Source of the DNA: Sphingobium sp.
GTDB lineage: Bacteria > Pseudomonadota > Alphaproteobacteria > Sphingomonadales > Sphingomonadaceae
Direction of reading: 5' to 3'
Length of the DNA stretch: 64,000 nucleotides
Assembly (NCBI GenBank): GCA_023266575.1
Contig: JAHFPV010000011.1
Span: forward strand, 84,763-148,762
Each line of letters begins with the position of its first letter. Position 1 is the first letter of the stretch. Below are positions 1 to 10,179 of this stretch, one piece after another. The position numbers and the translations under genes were made by a program. A model generated the notes under the pieces. That model did not search any database. It worked only from the letters and a program-made list of their open reading frames with translations, and was not told where the DNA came from.

Positions 1-272
1 GCGGTGCGCGCCTGACCGAGCTGCTCAAGCAGGCGCAATTCTCGCCCCTGCCCTTCGAAGAGCAGACCGCGTCGATCTTCGCTGGCACCAACGGCTATCT
101 CGACAGCGTCGCTGTCAAGGACGTGACCCGTTACGAAGAGCTGATGCTGGCCTATCTGCGCCACGATCATGCCGACGTGCTGACCACGATCCGCGACACC
201 AAGGATCTGGGCGACGACGCCAAGGGCAAGCTGAAGGCCGCGCTCGACAGCTTCGGCAAGACGTTCGCGTAA
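1..272 (+). CDS. atpA: ATP synthase F1 subunit alpha, C-terminal part
   Basis: The gene enters from the left window edge. The first full codon is at position 3 and the stop is TAA at 270-272, giving about 89 residues. They match the C-terminal helical domain of the F1 alpha subunit, with the typical ELLKQ, FEEQ and [10 protein letters not shown] segments. The alpha subunit forms the catalytic hexamer with beta in membrane-bound ATP synthase. atpG, atpD and atpC follow on the same strand in the standard F1 order. Only the 3' end is present, so the nucleotide-binding domain cannot be checked. Confidence 0.95.
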   Translation, partial: GARLTELLKQAQFSPLPFEEQTASIFAGTNGYLDSVAVKDVTRYEELMLAYLRHDHADVLTTIRDTKDLGDDAKGKLKAALDSFGKTFA

Positions 273-278
273 CATAAG

Positions 279-402
279 CCCTCTCCCTTGAGGGAGAGGG
301 TTGGGTGAGGGTGTACGACGCCAATTGGGCGGACCACCCTCTCCTAGTTCAACTAGGCGGCAAGCCGCCAAGTTTCACTACCTCTCCCTCAAGGGAGAGG
401 GA
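279..402. repeat. Paired GC-rich palindromes between atpA and atpG
   Basis: Two near-identical palindromes, 279-300 (CCCTCTCCCTTGAGGGAGAG core) and 380-402 (CCTCTCCCTCAAGGGAGAGG core), bracket about 80 bp containing a GGTTGGGTGAGGG tail. The same arrangement occurs at 2781-2872 and, inside valS, at 28675-28772. This is an interspersed palindromic repeat family. The atpG start codon lies 15 bp beyond the right palindrome and has only a weak Shine-Dalgarno match, so the folded repeat may affect atpG translation. Confidence 0.8.
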
Positions 403-416
403 AACACGGGATTGAG

Positions 417-1301
417 ATGGCTAGCCTCAAAGAACTGAAGATCCGCATCGGGTCGGTCAAATCGACCCAGAAGATCACCAAGGCGAAGCAGATGGTCGCC
501 GCCGCGAAGCTACGCAAGGCGCAGGCCGCAGCGGAAGCCGCGCGCCCCTATAGCAGCCGTCTGGAAGCCGTCGTCGCCTCGCTCGCCTCGAAGATTGCGG
601 GCGGTTCGGGCGAAGGCGCTTCGCCGCTGCTGGCTGGCACCGGCAAGGATGACGTGCATCTGCTGGTCGTCGCCAACTCCGACCGTGGCCTTGCTGGCGC
701 GTTCAACGCCAACATCGTCAAGGCCGCGCGCGCCAAGGCCGACGAGCTGATCGAGCAGGGCAAGACGGTCAAATTCTACCTGATCGGTCGCAAGGGCCGT
801 CCGGTCATCAACCGCATGTATCCCGGCCAGATCGTCGCCCAATATGACACGACCGGCGCGAAGCAGCCCGGCTATGATCAGGCGCACGCCATTGCGGGCG
901 AGCTGACCGACATGTATCTGAACGGCAAGTTCGACGTCGCGCACCTCTTCTACTCGCGCTTCAAGTCGGCCCTCGCCCAGATCCCGACCGAACAGCAGAT
1001 CATCCCGGTCAGGATCCCCGCCGACGCTGACCGCAACGCCATCGCCGCGACGGTCGAATATGAACCGAGCGAGGAAGCGATCCTGGACGACCTGCTGCCG
1101 CGCAACGTCGCGATCCAGCTGTTCAAGGCGCTGCTGGAAAATAACGCATCCGAACAGGGCGCGTCGATGACCGCGATGGACAACGCCACGCGCAACGCAG
1201 GCGACCTGATCAACAAGCTGACGATCCAGTATAACCGCAGCCGCCAGGCCGCGATCACCACCGAACTCGTTGAAATCATTTCGGGCGCTGAAGCCCTCTA
1301 A
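417..1301 (+). CDS. atpG: ATP synthase F1 subunit gamma
   Basis: This 294-residue protein is the central rotor shaft of F1, coupling proton flow through FoF1 to catalysis in alpha3beta3. The N-terminal helix has the family pattern TQKITKA and [10 protein letters not shown]. The C-terminal helix has [25 protein letters not shown]. Length and ends fit the family. Residue 24 (E. coli Met23 without the initiator) is Lys instead of the near-universal Met, and the position matching E. coli Arg242 is Ser. It sits between atpA and atpD, with 24 bp to atpD. Confidence 0.98.
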   Translation: MASLKELKIRIGSVKSTQKITKAKQMVAAAKLRKAQAAAEAARPYSSRLEAVVASLASKIAGGSGEGASPLLAGTGKDDVHLLVVANSDRGLAGAFNANIVKAARAKADELIEQGKTVKFYLIGRKGRPVINRMYPGQIVAQYDTTGAKQPGYDQAHAIAGELTDMYLNGKFDVAHLFYSRFKSALAQIPTEQQIIPVRIPADADRNAIAATVEYEPSEEAILDDLLPRNVAIQLFKALLENNASEQGASMTAMDNATRNAGDLINKLTIQYNRSRQAAITTELVEIISGAEAL

Positions 1302-2771
<1,470 letters not shown>

Positions 2772-2780
2772 ATCCAAATT

Positions 2781-2872
2781 CCCCTCCCGCTTGCGGGAGG
2801 GGTTAGGGAAGGCCTGTCATGGGCGATCCCTGACCAACATCCCCTCCCCCGACCCCTCCCTAAAGGGAGGGG
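2781..2872. repeat. Paired GC-rich palindromes between atpD and atpC
   Basis: The first palindrome has arms 2781-2790 and 2793-2802 (CCCCTCCCGC / GCGGGAGGGG). The second has arms 2853-2860 and 2865-2872 (CCCCTCCC / GGGAGGGG, loop TAAA). A GGTTAGGG tail follows the first. This resembles the elements at 279-402 and in valS. The atpC Shine-Dalgarno GGGGAG (2871-2876) overlaps the last bases of the second stem, so the hairpin could reduce epsilon translation relative to beta (inference). Confidence 0.75.
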
Positions 2873-2884
2873 GGAGTAAGAAAA

Positions 2885-3139
2885 ATGGCACTGCATTTTG
2901 AACTCGTGACCCCCGAAAAGCTCTTCCGGTCGGAGGATGTCTATCAGGTCGTGGTGCCCGGCACCGATGGCGACTTCGGCGTGCTGGAGGGTCATGCGCC
3001 CTTCATGTCGACCGTGCGCGACGGCAGCATCCAGATCTACGCGACCGCAGGCTCTACGCCGGAAATCATCCCGGTCGAAGGCGGCTTTGCCGAGGTCAAT
3101 GAAAAGGGTCTGACGGTCCTGGCCGAAAAAGCCGGCTGA
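2885..3139 (+). CDS. atpC: ATP synthase F1 subunit epsilon (short form)
   Basis: An 84-residue protein made of the N-terminal beta-sandwich domain only: [11 protein letters not shown] at the start, then [11 protein letters not shown] near residues 29-39 and VEGGFAEV near 64-71. This domain joins gamma to the c-ring. E. coli epsilon is about 139 residues and ends in two helices that inhibit ATP hydrolysis; those helices are absent here and the gene ends in a proper TGA. Sphingomonads commonly have this short form, so it is not read as a truncation. Last gene of the operon, followed by a terminator. Confidence 0.95.
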   Translation: MALHFELVTPEKLFRSEDVYQVVVPGTDGDFGVLEGHAPFMSTVRDGSIQIYATAGSTPEIIPVEGGFAEVNEKGLTVLAEKAG

Positions 3140-3182
3140 TCACGGCACCTGACAACCGGCCCGACGCGGCACGGTGATCCAG

Positions 3183-3208
3183 AGGGGCGCTCGACAGCGC
3201 CCCTTTTT
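3183..3208 (+). terminator. Rho-independent terminator after atpC
   Basis: A 9-bp stem AGGGGCGCT / AGCGCCCCT (3183-3191 with 3196-3204) and a CGAC loop are followed by a T tract at 3204-3208. It lies between the converging atpC and the YCII gene, so it ends the ATP synthase transcript. Confidence 0.85.
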
Positions 3209-3217
3209 GTTGGGCGG

Positions 3218-3571
3218 TCACTCGTAAAAGGGCCGGATTTCGACCTCGCTGGGTCCAGGCATCGGATTGGGACAGCGCTTGGCCCAGGCGACCGCCTCGT
3301 CCATGTCCCTGACATTCCAGAGCCAGAATCCCGCCACCTGATCGCGGCTGGGCGTGAACGGCCCGTCGATCACCGTGCGATCCGCGCCGTCGAATGCGAT
3401 GCGCTTGCCCTGCGATGTGGGAGTAAGGCCATCAGCGGCAACCAATATGCCAGCGTCGCGCAAGGCGTCATTATAGCGACCCATCGCCGCCATCATCTCG
3501 CTCGTCCAGGGTTCGGGGAACAGGCCGGTTTCGCTATCCGGCGTCGCCTTCACCAGCACCATCACACGCAT
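3218..3571 (-). CDS. YCII-related (DGPF) family protein
   Basis: 117 residues from the ATG at 3571, which has GGGAGG 7 nt upstream; a longer reading frame to 3628 lacks this signal. The protein begins MRVMVLVKATPDSE and carries VIDGPFTPSRDQVAGFW, the DGPF motif of YCII/PhnB-like small enzymes often paired with ECF sigma factors. It folds as a ferredoxin-like domain and its biochemical role is poorly defined. It ends in EIRPFYE, as usual in the family. No ECF sigma gene is next to it here. Confidence 0.85.
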   Translation of the reverse strand: MRVMVLVKATPDSETGLFPEPWTSEMMAAMGRYNDALRDAGILVAADGLTPTSQGKRIAFDGADRTVIDGPFTPSRDQVAGFWLWNVRDMDEAVAWAKRCPNPMPGPSEVEIRPFYE

Positions 3572-3689
3572 TGTTTGCCTCCCGATCGCGCATGTCAGTC
3601 TCTGCAATCGGCGGACGGGCCGCAACAATTATTACGCATCATCAATCGCCGATTGCCGCGCCTCCCCCGCCTTGCCATGAACAGGGCCG

Positions 3690-5183
3690 ATGACCGCCCC
3701 GTCCCCTGCCCGTGCCGTTCCGCGCCCTTTGCCCGGCGGCTGGCTGATCGCCCTGCTGGTCGGCTGGCTGGGCGTCGGCCAGCTGCTGTTGTGGCGCTTT
3801 CTGGATGTCATGCCGCTCTGGGCCTATGGGCTGGGGGCGTTCCTGGTAGCGGCGCTCTGCGTTGCTGTCGTCCGATCGGCGCGCAGCTTTGCCGGGCCAA
3901 CGCCTACGACATGGATGTTCTGCATCGGGGTTGCGACGATCTTGCTGATGTTGGGGGGAGAGGGCCGCTTCTTCTATGCCAATATCGACTGGCAGGTGCG
4001 GTTCGCGGTGCTGCGCGACATGAGCGTCAATCCCTGGCCCTTCGTCTATAGCGCACGCGGCGAACCCGACCTGCTGCGCGCGCCGATTGGCATGTTCCTG
4101 ATCCCCGCACTGGCGGCCAAGACGCTGGGCGAGCGCGCCGCCGACATCGCGCTGCTGGTCCAGAACAGCCTGCTGCTCGGCACGTTGCTGGCGCTGGGGT
4201 CCACCCTGTTTGCGACGCGCCGCGCCAGGCTGATCGCGTTGGTCGTCGTCATCGGGTTCAGCGGCCTTGATGCGCTGGGGCGCATCCTGTTTCGCGGCGG
4301 GCTGTCGGATCATCTCGAAAACTGGGCCTATCTCCAATATTCATCGACCATCACCCTCGCCTTCTGGGTGCCGCAACATGCGCTGTCGGGCTGGATCGGC
4401 GCGCTCGGCTTCCTGCTGTGGCGGGCGGAGAAGCTGCCGCTCGGCGTCTATCTGACGCTGCTGCCTTTGACCGCGCTCTGGTCGCCGCTGGGGCTGATGG
4501 GGGCAATGCCCTTTGCCGCACTGGCGGGGATAAGGAGTTTGCGAGCAGGCGCGCTCCACCCCGCTGACATCGTCCTCCCCGCGCTCACCACCCTTCTCTG
4601 CATCCCCGGCCTGCTCTATCTGAGCGCGGCAGGCGATGGGGTCGGCGTGCGGCTGATGGCGCTGTCGCCGCTGCAATGGGGTCTGTTCGAGCTGCTGGAG
4701 GTGCTGGTCTATGTCGCGCCCCTGGCGCTGCTGGTCCATCGTCCGCGCTTTGGCCGCGATACGCTGACGATGCTGGCCCTCTGGCTGATCGCCATTCCCT
4801 TCGTCCAGATTGGCGCGTCCACCGATTTCATGATGCGCGGATCGATCTGCGCATTGATGATATTGGCGGTCATGGTCGCCGATGCCCTTCTCGGCGCACC
4901 GCGCGCGCGCGCCCCGCTGGTCGTGCTGCTGGCGATCGGGTCCGTCACTGGCATTGTGGAAATCCGCCGGGCGCTGGCGCATCCCGGCGCGCCGCAGGTC
5001 CGATGTAGCCTGTTCAAGGCATGGCACCAGAGTTTTGGCGATTTCCCGATCGATTCCTATGTCGCGCCGCTGGGCAAGATGCCGCCGCTGGTGCGGCCCG
5101 CCAATCCGGCCCCGGTCAGCACCACCGAACCCGCCCGCTGCTGGGAAGGGCCATGGCACCATCCTGACGATCCGTCAGACTGA
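3690..5183 (+). CDS. Polytopic membrane protein, unknown function
   Basis: 497 residues with about 11-12 hydrophobic segments, starting with one at about residues 16-40. A soluble C-terminal tail of about 70 residues contains two Cys (VRCSLFKAWH and ARCWEGPW). I recognise no catalytic motif. The size and alternation of helices and loops resemble GT-C type glycosyltransferases or O-antigen-related proteins. The neighbours, a methyltransferase and a GtrB-like glycosyltransferase on the other strand and another large membrane protein at 6974, favour a role in envelope glycan or lipid-linked sugar handling (inference). The 3' end overlaps the 3' end of the next gene by 9 bp. Confidence 0.75.
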   Translation: MTAPSPARAVPRPLPGGWLIALLVGWLGVGQLLLWRFLDVMPLWAYGLGAFLVAALCVAVVRSARSFAGPTPTTWMFCIGVATILLMLGGEGRFFYANIDWQVRFAVLRDMSVNPWPFVYSARGEPDLLRAPIGMFLIPALAAKTLGERAADIALLVQNSLLLGTLLALGSTLFATRRARLIALVVVIGFSGLDALGRILFRGGLSDHLENWAYLQYSSTITLAFWVPQHALSGWIGALGFLLWRAEKLPLGVYLTLLPLTALWSPLGLMGAMPFAALAGIRSLRAGALHPADIVLPALTTLLCIPGLLYLSAAGDGVGVRLMALSPLQWGLFELLEVLVYVAPLALLVHRPRFGRDTLTMLALWLIAIPFVQIGASTDFMMRGSICALMILAVMVADALLGAPRARAPLVVLLAIGSVTGIVEIRRALAHPGAPQVRCSLFKAWHQSFGDFPIDSYVAPLGKMPPLVRPANPAPVSTTEPARCWEGPWHHPDDPSD

Positions 5184-5900
5184 CAAGATCGCGTAGAGCG
5201 ACAGGCCGATGGGGAAGCGCACCCGGCCAAGCAGATGCTGTTCCCAGCCGAATATCCGCCTCAACACGCCGTTGACGGGTGGCGATGGCTGGGCGTCCAG
5301 CCCGCCCTTGCGCCCCAGCAAGCGGTGCGCGGTGCGGGTCGCGACCGCGAGGGGAAAGAGCAGGCTGTTGAAATAGCCGATCGCCTCGACCTTCAGTCCC
5401 GCCTCCTGCGCCACTCTGCGCAGCCCGGCCAGCGTATAGCGGCGCTTATGATGGTGCAGCACGTCATGGTCGGACCAGAGCCAGGGCACCGCCGGAACGG
5501 TGAGCAAAATCCGCCCCCCCTCCGCCAGTCGCACGCGCAATGCCGCAAGCGAGGCGCGATCCTCCTCCACATGCTCCAGCACGTCGAGCAGCGCGATCAG
5601 GTCATAGCGGGCACCGTCAAAACCGATCCGGCCCGGCAGCATTCCCGGCTCGATCCGGGCGATACCGCGTTCGCTGGCGTGGCGGCGCGCGTCATCATCA
5701 TATTCCAGCGCATCGACGCGGCCATGGCGCGCCAGCATCGCCAGATTGCCGCCGGTGCCGCAGCCCGCCTCCAATATGCGCGCGTCGGCGCGCGGCGCGA
5801 TCCGGGTGCGGATCAGCGCGTCCAAAATGGCGCGGCGGGCGACGAACCACCAATGGCTCCCCTCCTGCGCGCTCAGGCTCGCATAGGCTGATCGGTCCAT
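5175..5900 (-). CDS. Class I SAM-dependent methyltransferase
   Basis: 241 residues. The SAM-binding motif I is EAGCGTGGN at about residues 44-52, with an acidic motif II (LEYDDDA) and a motif near LLDVLEHVEED. The early HWWFVARR segment is typical of methyltransferases in polysaccharide clusters. It starts inside the end of the upstream glycosyltransferase gene (28-bp overlap), so the two are translationally coupled and probably act on the same glycan or lipid carrier. The substrate is unknown. Confidence 0.88.
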   Translation of the reverse strand: MDRSAYASLSAQEGSHWWFVARRAILDALIRTRIAPRADARILEAGCGTGGNLAMLARHGRVDALEYDDDARRHASERGIARIEPGMLPGRIGFDGARYDLIALLDVLEHVEEDRASLAALRVRLAEGGRILLTVPAVPWLWSDHDVLHHHKRRYTLAGLRRVAQEAGLKVEAIGYFNSLLFPLAVATRTAHRLLGRKGGLDAQPSPPVNGVLRRIFGWEQHLLGRVRFPIGLSLYAILSV

Positions 5901-6874
5901 TGATCCTCATCCCTGATTGGCGTTGCGACCGGCGCGACCGACTGATCCGCGACGACATAAAGCGGCCGCTGCCGCACTTCGCGCGCAACCCGGCCAAGAT
6001 ATTCGCCGATGATCCCCAGACTGAGCAGATTAAGCCCACCCAGCCCCAGCACCGCGACCATGATGGAGGCATAGCCGGGCGTATCGACCCCGGTGATGAT
6101 CGTATGCGCGACCAGGAAGGCGGCATAGGCAAAGGCCAGGCAGGCAATGCCGCCGCCAATATAGGACCAGATGCGCAGCGGCATGGTGGTCGATGCGGTA
6201 ATGCCGTCGATCGCCAGCGACCAGAGCTTGCCCAGCCGCCATTTGGTCGTCCCCGTCCCGCGCGCGGCACGGACATAATCGACCGTAGCGACGCGAAAGC
6301 CGATCCAGCTGAACAGCCCCTTGTTGAAGCGCGCCTGTTCGCCCAATTGCTTGATGACGTCCACGGCCTGCCGGTCGAGCAGGCGGAAATCGCCGACATT
6401 TTCCGGGATGGGATAATCGGACAGGCGATTGAGCAGGCGGTAGAAACCCCGCGCGCTGGTCCGTTTGAACCAGCCGTCGGTGGACCGGTCGGTGCGGCGG
6501 GCGTTGACGACTTGCGCGCCTGCCAGCCAGTGGCGGGCCATATCGACGATCACCTCCGGCGGGTCTTGCAAATCGACGTCGATCGGGATCACCGCGTCGC
6601 CGCAGGCATGGTCGATCCCAGCCGCAAGCGCCGCTTCCTTGCCGAAATTGCGCGACAAAGTGACGCAACGCACATCCGGGTTCAGCCGCGCCAGTATCGC
6701 CAATATGTCGCCGGTGCGATCGCTGCTGCCGTCATCGACGAACAGATATTCGGCCCGTGCATCCGCGCCGATCAGCGCCAGCGCACGCCCCACCGCCGGA
6801 CGCGCCACCTCCAGAAACAGCGACAGGCTGTCCTGCTCATTATAGACGGGGATGACGATCGACAGGGTGCGCAT
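5873..6874 (-). CDS. GT2 glycosyltransferase, GtrB/DPM-like
   Basis: 333 residues from the ATG at 6874 (RTLSIVIPVYNEQDSL follows directly; GAGG lies upstream). A longer frame to 6952 has no better start. The GT-A fold motifs are VIPVYNE near residue 6-12, a DDGSSDRT segment and DVDLQDPPE, as in polyprenyl-phosphate sugar transferases. Two C-terminal membrane helices follow, as in GtrB. Expected reaction: transfer of a hexose from a nucleotide sugar to undecaprenyl phosphate on the cytoplasmic face. Partner flippase and GT-C proteins may be the large membrane proteins nearby. Confidence 0.9.
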   Translation of the reverse strand: MRTLSIVIPVYNEQDSLSLFLEVARPAVGRALALIGADARAEYLFVDDGSSDRTGDILAILARLNPDVRCVTLSRNFGKEAALAAGIDHACGDAVIPIDVDLQDPPEVIVDMARHWLAGAQVVNARRTDRSTDGWFKRTSARGFYRLLNRLSDYPIPENVGDFRLLDRQAVDVIKQLGEQARFNKGLFSWIGFRVATVDYVRAARGTGTTKWRLGKLWSLAIDGITASTTMPLRIWSYIGGGIACLAFAYAAFLVAHTIITGVDTPGYASIMVAVLGLGGLNLLSLGIIGEYLGRVAREVRQRPLYVVADQSVAPVATPIRDEDQWTDQPMRA

Positions 6875-6973
6875 GGGCGCGATGATCCTCACGGAAAAGC
6901 TGCCTCTGCTATCGGCCATAATGGTTAATGGAAGGTAAGGGCGCGCCGCCATCCTTACGCTTCATTTACCATA

Positions 6974-8557
6974 TTGCGCCATCACCGGCCCATGCGCGCC
7001 ATCGCCTCCCTTGCCAGCCGTCATCCGGTCTGGACGCTGATCCTGCTGGGGTGTGTGCTGATGCTGCCTGCCCTGCTATGGGGACCGGGCGCGACGCACA
7101 GCCATCTCTATAATCATATGTGGACACGCCATTTCGGCGAGCAGATGGCGGCGGGGCATCTCTATGAACGCTGGCTGCCGCGCAGTTTCGAGGGGCTGGG
7201 CAGCCCCACCTTCTATTTCTACCCGCCTTTGGCCTATTGGCTGTCGGGCGGGCTGAACGCGATGGGCCTCACCGTGGGGCAGGCGATCACCGGCGCTGGC
7301 CTGCTGCTGATGATCGCGTCAGGACTGGCCATATATGCGTGGCTGGCCGAGCGCGGGACAAGACCGCTCTTGGGCGCGGCGCTCTATATGGTTGCGCCCT
7401 ATCATCTGTTCGACCTCTATGTCCGTGGCGCGCTGGCGGAATTTGCCGGGTTCGTCTGGTTGCCGCTGATCGCCTTGGGCATCCATTGGCTGCCGTCACG
7501 ACGCGGGGTGGCGCTCCTCGCCAGCGCCTATGCCGCGCTGATCCTGACCCATTTGCCGCTGGCGACGCTGACCGGCCTGTTCCTGATCGCGCCGCTGATG
7601 CTCCAGCGGATCTTGCAGGATCGCACGACATTGCTGCCTGGCCTTATCGCCGGGCTGCTCGCCTTTGCGCTTGCCGCTTTCTATCTGCTGCCCGCCGCGA
7701 CGCTCCAGTCGCATATGTCCACCGCTTTGCTGTGGACCGGCAAATATCAGGCAAGCAGCTGGTCGATCTGGCGCGAGGATGTGGAGTTGTTCCCCTGTAT
7801 CGCGCTGGGCCTCGTCCTGCTCGCCTGGCGTGCGCGATCGCTATGGACTGCGATCACGGTTGGCACCGCATTGGCGGCGGTCAATCTGATCCCGTCATTG
7901 TGGAGCATCGATCTGCTCGACAAGGTGCAATTCCCATGGCGTATCCTCGCCATCACCGAATTTGCCGCCATCACCGCGATTGCCGCCTGCCCGCCCCGCC
8001 GCATTATCGCGATCGGCGCGGGCGTGGTGCTGGCCTTCCCGCTGCTGCTCACCGGCCTGATCGCCAACGCCCTGCTGCACATGCCGGTCGATTATGCCAG
8101 GATCGATCGGCACCAGCCCGACGCGCCCGAATATCTGCCCGCAGGCTTTGATGCCGCGCTGGTCGATCGGGTCGATCGCTGGACTGACCTTGGCCGCTAT
8201 GCCAGCCTCCCGCGCGGCGACAGCATCACCATCACTCGCCCCGGCCCCGTGACGATCGGCCATGCCGCCTTTCCGATCTGGCAGGTGACACGCGATGGCC
8301 AGGCAGTGGCAAGCCACGGCCCGCTGATCCGCTTCGATGCCCAGCCCGGCACCTATCGCATCGAACGGGTGCGGCTGTGGCAGGAAAAAGTCGGCGCGGC
8401 GATCAGCCTGATCGCGCTGCTGGGGCTGGCGCTGCTGATCCGTCGCCGGGCCATTAGCCATTTGTCAAAGTTTCCATCTTATTCACCTTCCCAAGCCCTA
8501 TCTGATCGGCCTTCTTTCGGGCGGCTTCGATCGCGAATTACTGGCGGAGACCTATGA
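6974..8557 (+). CDS. Large membrane protein, PTPS-related (GT-C-like) family
   Basis: 527 residues with about 10-11 membrane helices and a periplasmic C-terminal beta-rich part (residues about 385-460) before a last helix. The segment with YNHMWTRHF, RWLPRSFEGLGSP and FYFYPPLAYW near residues 45-95 is characteristic of the 6-pyruvoyl-tetrahydropterin-synthase-related membrane domain, a GT-C-like architecture. It is a candidate transferase of lipid-linked sugars. Start codons at 6974 and 6992 are both possible, and neither has a strong ribosome binding site. The TGA overlaps the next ATG (ATGA). Confidence 0.8.
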   Translation: MRHHRPMRAIASLASRHPVWTLILLGCVLMLPALLWGPGATHSHLYNHMWTRHFGEQMAAGHLYERWLPRSFEGLGSPTFYFYPPLAYWLSGGLNAMGLTVGQAITGAGLLLMIASGLAIYAWLAERGTRPLLGAALYMVAPYHLFDLYVRGALAEFAGFVWLPLIALGIHWLPSRRGVALLASAYAALILTHLPLATLTGLFLIAPLMLQRILQDRTTLLPGLIAGLLAFALAAFYLLPAATLQSHMSTALLWTGKYQASSWSIWREDVELFPCIALGLVLLAWRARSLWTAITVGTALAAVNLIPSLWSIDLLDKVQFPWRILAITEFAAITAIAACPPRRIIAIGAGVVLAFPLLLTGLIANALLHMPVDYARIDRHQPDAPEYLPAGFDAALVDRVDRWTDLGRYASLPRGDSITITRPGPVTIGHAAFPIWQVTRDGQAVASHGPLIRFDAQPGTYRIERVRLWQEKVGAAISLIALLGLALLIRRRAISHLSKFPSYSPSQALSDRPSFGRLRSRITGGDL

Positions 8558-10083
8558 GCGCCTTTGGACGGAAAAATGGACCTGCTGGCATCAAGCCCGG
8601 CTTTGGCGTCGCCCGGCCGATGCAAGGCGGAAGCGCGCCCAAGGACGAACCGCGGGGCGGTGACCAGTTCCCCCCGCTCGACATCGCGGCCCTACCCGGC
8701 GAAACCAGCTTCGATCCGCTCACCGCGCCGACCAGCCAGATGCAGCGCAATGCCGATGCGATCCAGCGCCTGTCGGACCGCGCCAATCACGAGCATGTAG
8801 CAGACGCGGGACCGCAGGGTTTTGAAGCCAGCGTCCACAAGATCAAGGAACAGGTGCTGCCCCGCCTGCTGGAGCGCGTCGATCCTGAAGCTGCTGCAAC
8901 CCTGACCAAGGATGAGCTGGCCGAGGAATTCCGCCCGATCATCATGGAAGTGCTGGCGGAGCTGAAGCTCACCCTCAACCGGCGCGAACAGTTCGCGCTG
9001 GAAAAGGTGCTGGTCGATGAACTGCTGGGCCTGGGGCCGCTCGAAGAGTTACTGTCCGACCCGGACGTGACCGACATCATGGTCAACGGCCCGGACCAGA
9101 CCTATATCGAAAAGAAGGGCAAGCTGATGATTGCCCCGATCAAGTTTCGGGACGAGGAGCATCTGTTCCAGATCGCGCAGCGGATCGTCAGCAAGGTCGG
9201 CCGCCGAGTCGACCAGACCACGCCGCTGGCCGACGCCCGCCTGCCCGACGGCAGCCGCGTCAACGTCATCGTGCCGCCGCTGTCCTTGCGCGGCACCGCC
9301 ATCTCGATTCGTAAATTTTCGGCCAAACCGATCACCATCGACATGCTGGCTCAATGGGGCGCGATGAGTCCCAAAATGGCGACGGCGCTCAAGATTGCGG
9401 GCGCCTGCCGCTTCAACATCGTCATTTCGGGCGGCACCGGTTCGGGCAAGACGACGATGCTCAATGCCCTGTCGAAGATGATCGATCCGGGTGAGCGCGT
9501 GCTGACGATCGAGGACGCCGCCGAATTGCGGTTGCAACAGCCGCACTGGCTGCCGCTGGAAACCCGCCCGGCCAATCTGGAGGGCAATGGTGCCATCACC
9601 ATCGGCGATCTGGTCAAGAACGCCCTGCGTATGCGCCCGGACCGGATCATTCTAGGCGAAATTCGTGGCGCGGAATGTTTCGATCTGCTCGCCGCGATGA
9701 ACACGGGCCATGACGGCTCCATGTGTACGCTCCACGCCAACTCACCCCGCGAATGTCTGGGCCGTATGGAAAACATGATCCTGATGGGGGACATTAAAAT
9801 CCCCAAGGAAGCCATTTCCAAGCAGATCGCCGACTCGGTCGATCTGATCATCCAGGTCAAGCGTCTGCGCGACGGTTCGCGCCGCATCACCAACGTGACC
9901 GAGGTGATCGGCATGGAAGGCGACGTCATCGTCACCCAGGAATTGTTCAAGTTCGAATATCATGACGAGGATGACAGCGGCAAAATCGTCGGCGAATATC
10001 GGTCGATGGGCTTGCGTCCCTATACGCTGGACAAGGCGCGCATGTTCGGCTTCGACCAGCCTTTCCTGGAAGCCTGCCTGTAA
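8554..10083 (+). CDS. cpaF: CpaF/TadA-family type II/IV secretion ATPase
   Basis: 509 residues. A disordered N-terminal 80 residues precede the helical N-domain. The RecA-like ATPase core has Walker A GGTGSGKTT near residue 293, an Asp box with IRGAECFD near 370, and the His box GHDGSMCTLHAN near 387. This is the cytoplasmic motor of Flp/Tad type IVb pili or related secretion systems. No other tad/cpa genes are in the window, so it is either a detached member of a split cluster or serves another apparatus. It overlaps the preceding gene by 4 bp. Confidence 0.93.
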   Translation: MSAFGRKNGPAGIKPGFGVARPMQGGSAPKDEPRGGDQFPPLDIAALPGETSFDPLTAPTSQMQRNADAIQRLSDRANHEHVADAGPQGFEASVHKIKEQVLPRLLERVDPEAAATLTKDELAEEFRPIIMEVLAELKLTLNRREQFALEKVLVDELLGLGPLEELLSDPDVTDIMVNGPDQTYIEKKGKLMIAPIKFRDEEHLFQIAQRIVSKVGRRVDQTTPLADARLPDGSRVNVIVPPLSLRGTAISIRKFSAKPITIDMLAQWGAMSPKMATALKIAGACRFNIVISGGTGSGKTTMLNALSKMIDPGERVLTIEDAAELRLQQPHWLPLETRPANLEGNGAITIGDLVKNALRMRPDRIILGEIRGAECFDLLAAMNTGHDGSMCTLHANSPRECLGRMENMILMGDIKIPKEAISKQIADSVDLIIQVKRLRDGSRRITNVTEVIGMEGDVIVTQELFKFEYHDEDDSGKIVGEYRSMGLRPYTLDKARMFGFDQPFLEACL

Positions 10084-10179
10084 GGAATCATGGCTGGCAG
10101 GGATTTCCCCCCAGCCCCCTTGCTTCCACTCGCTACGACCGGCACACCCCTCTCCTGACCTATCAAGAGAGGACTGCCG

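Noticed and set aside
3690-8557. Complete O-antigen or capsule cluster
   Set aside because: Only one GT2, one methyltransferase and two membrane proteins are present, on mixed strands; no polymerase, flippase or nucleotide-sugar genes.
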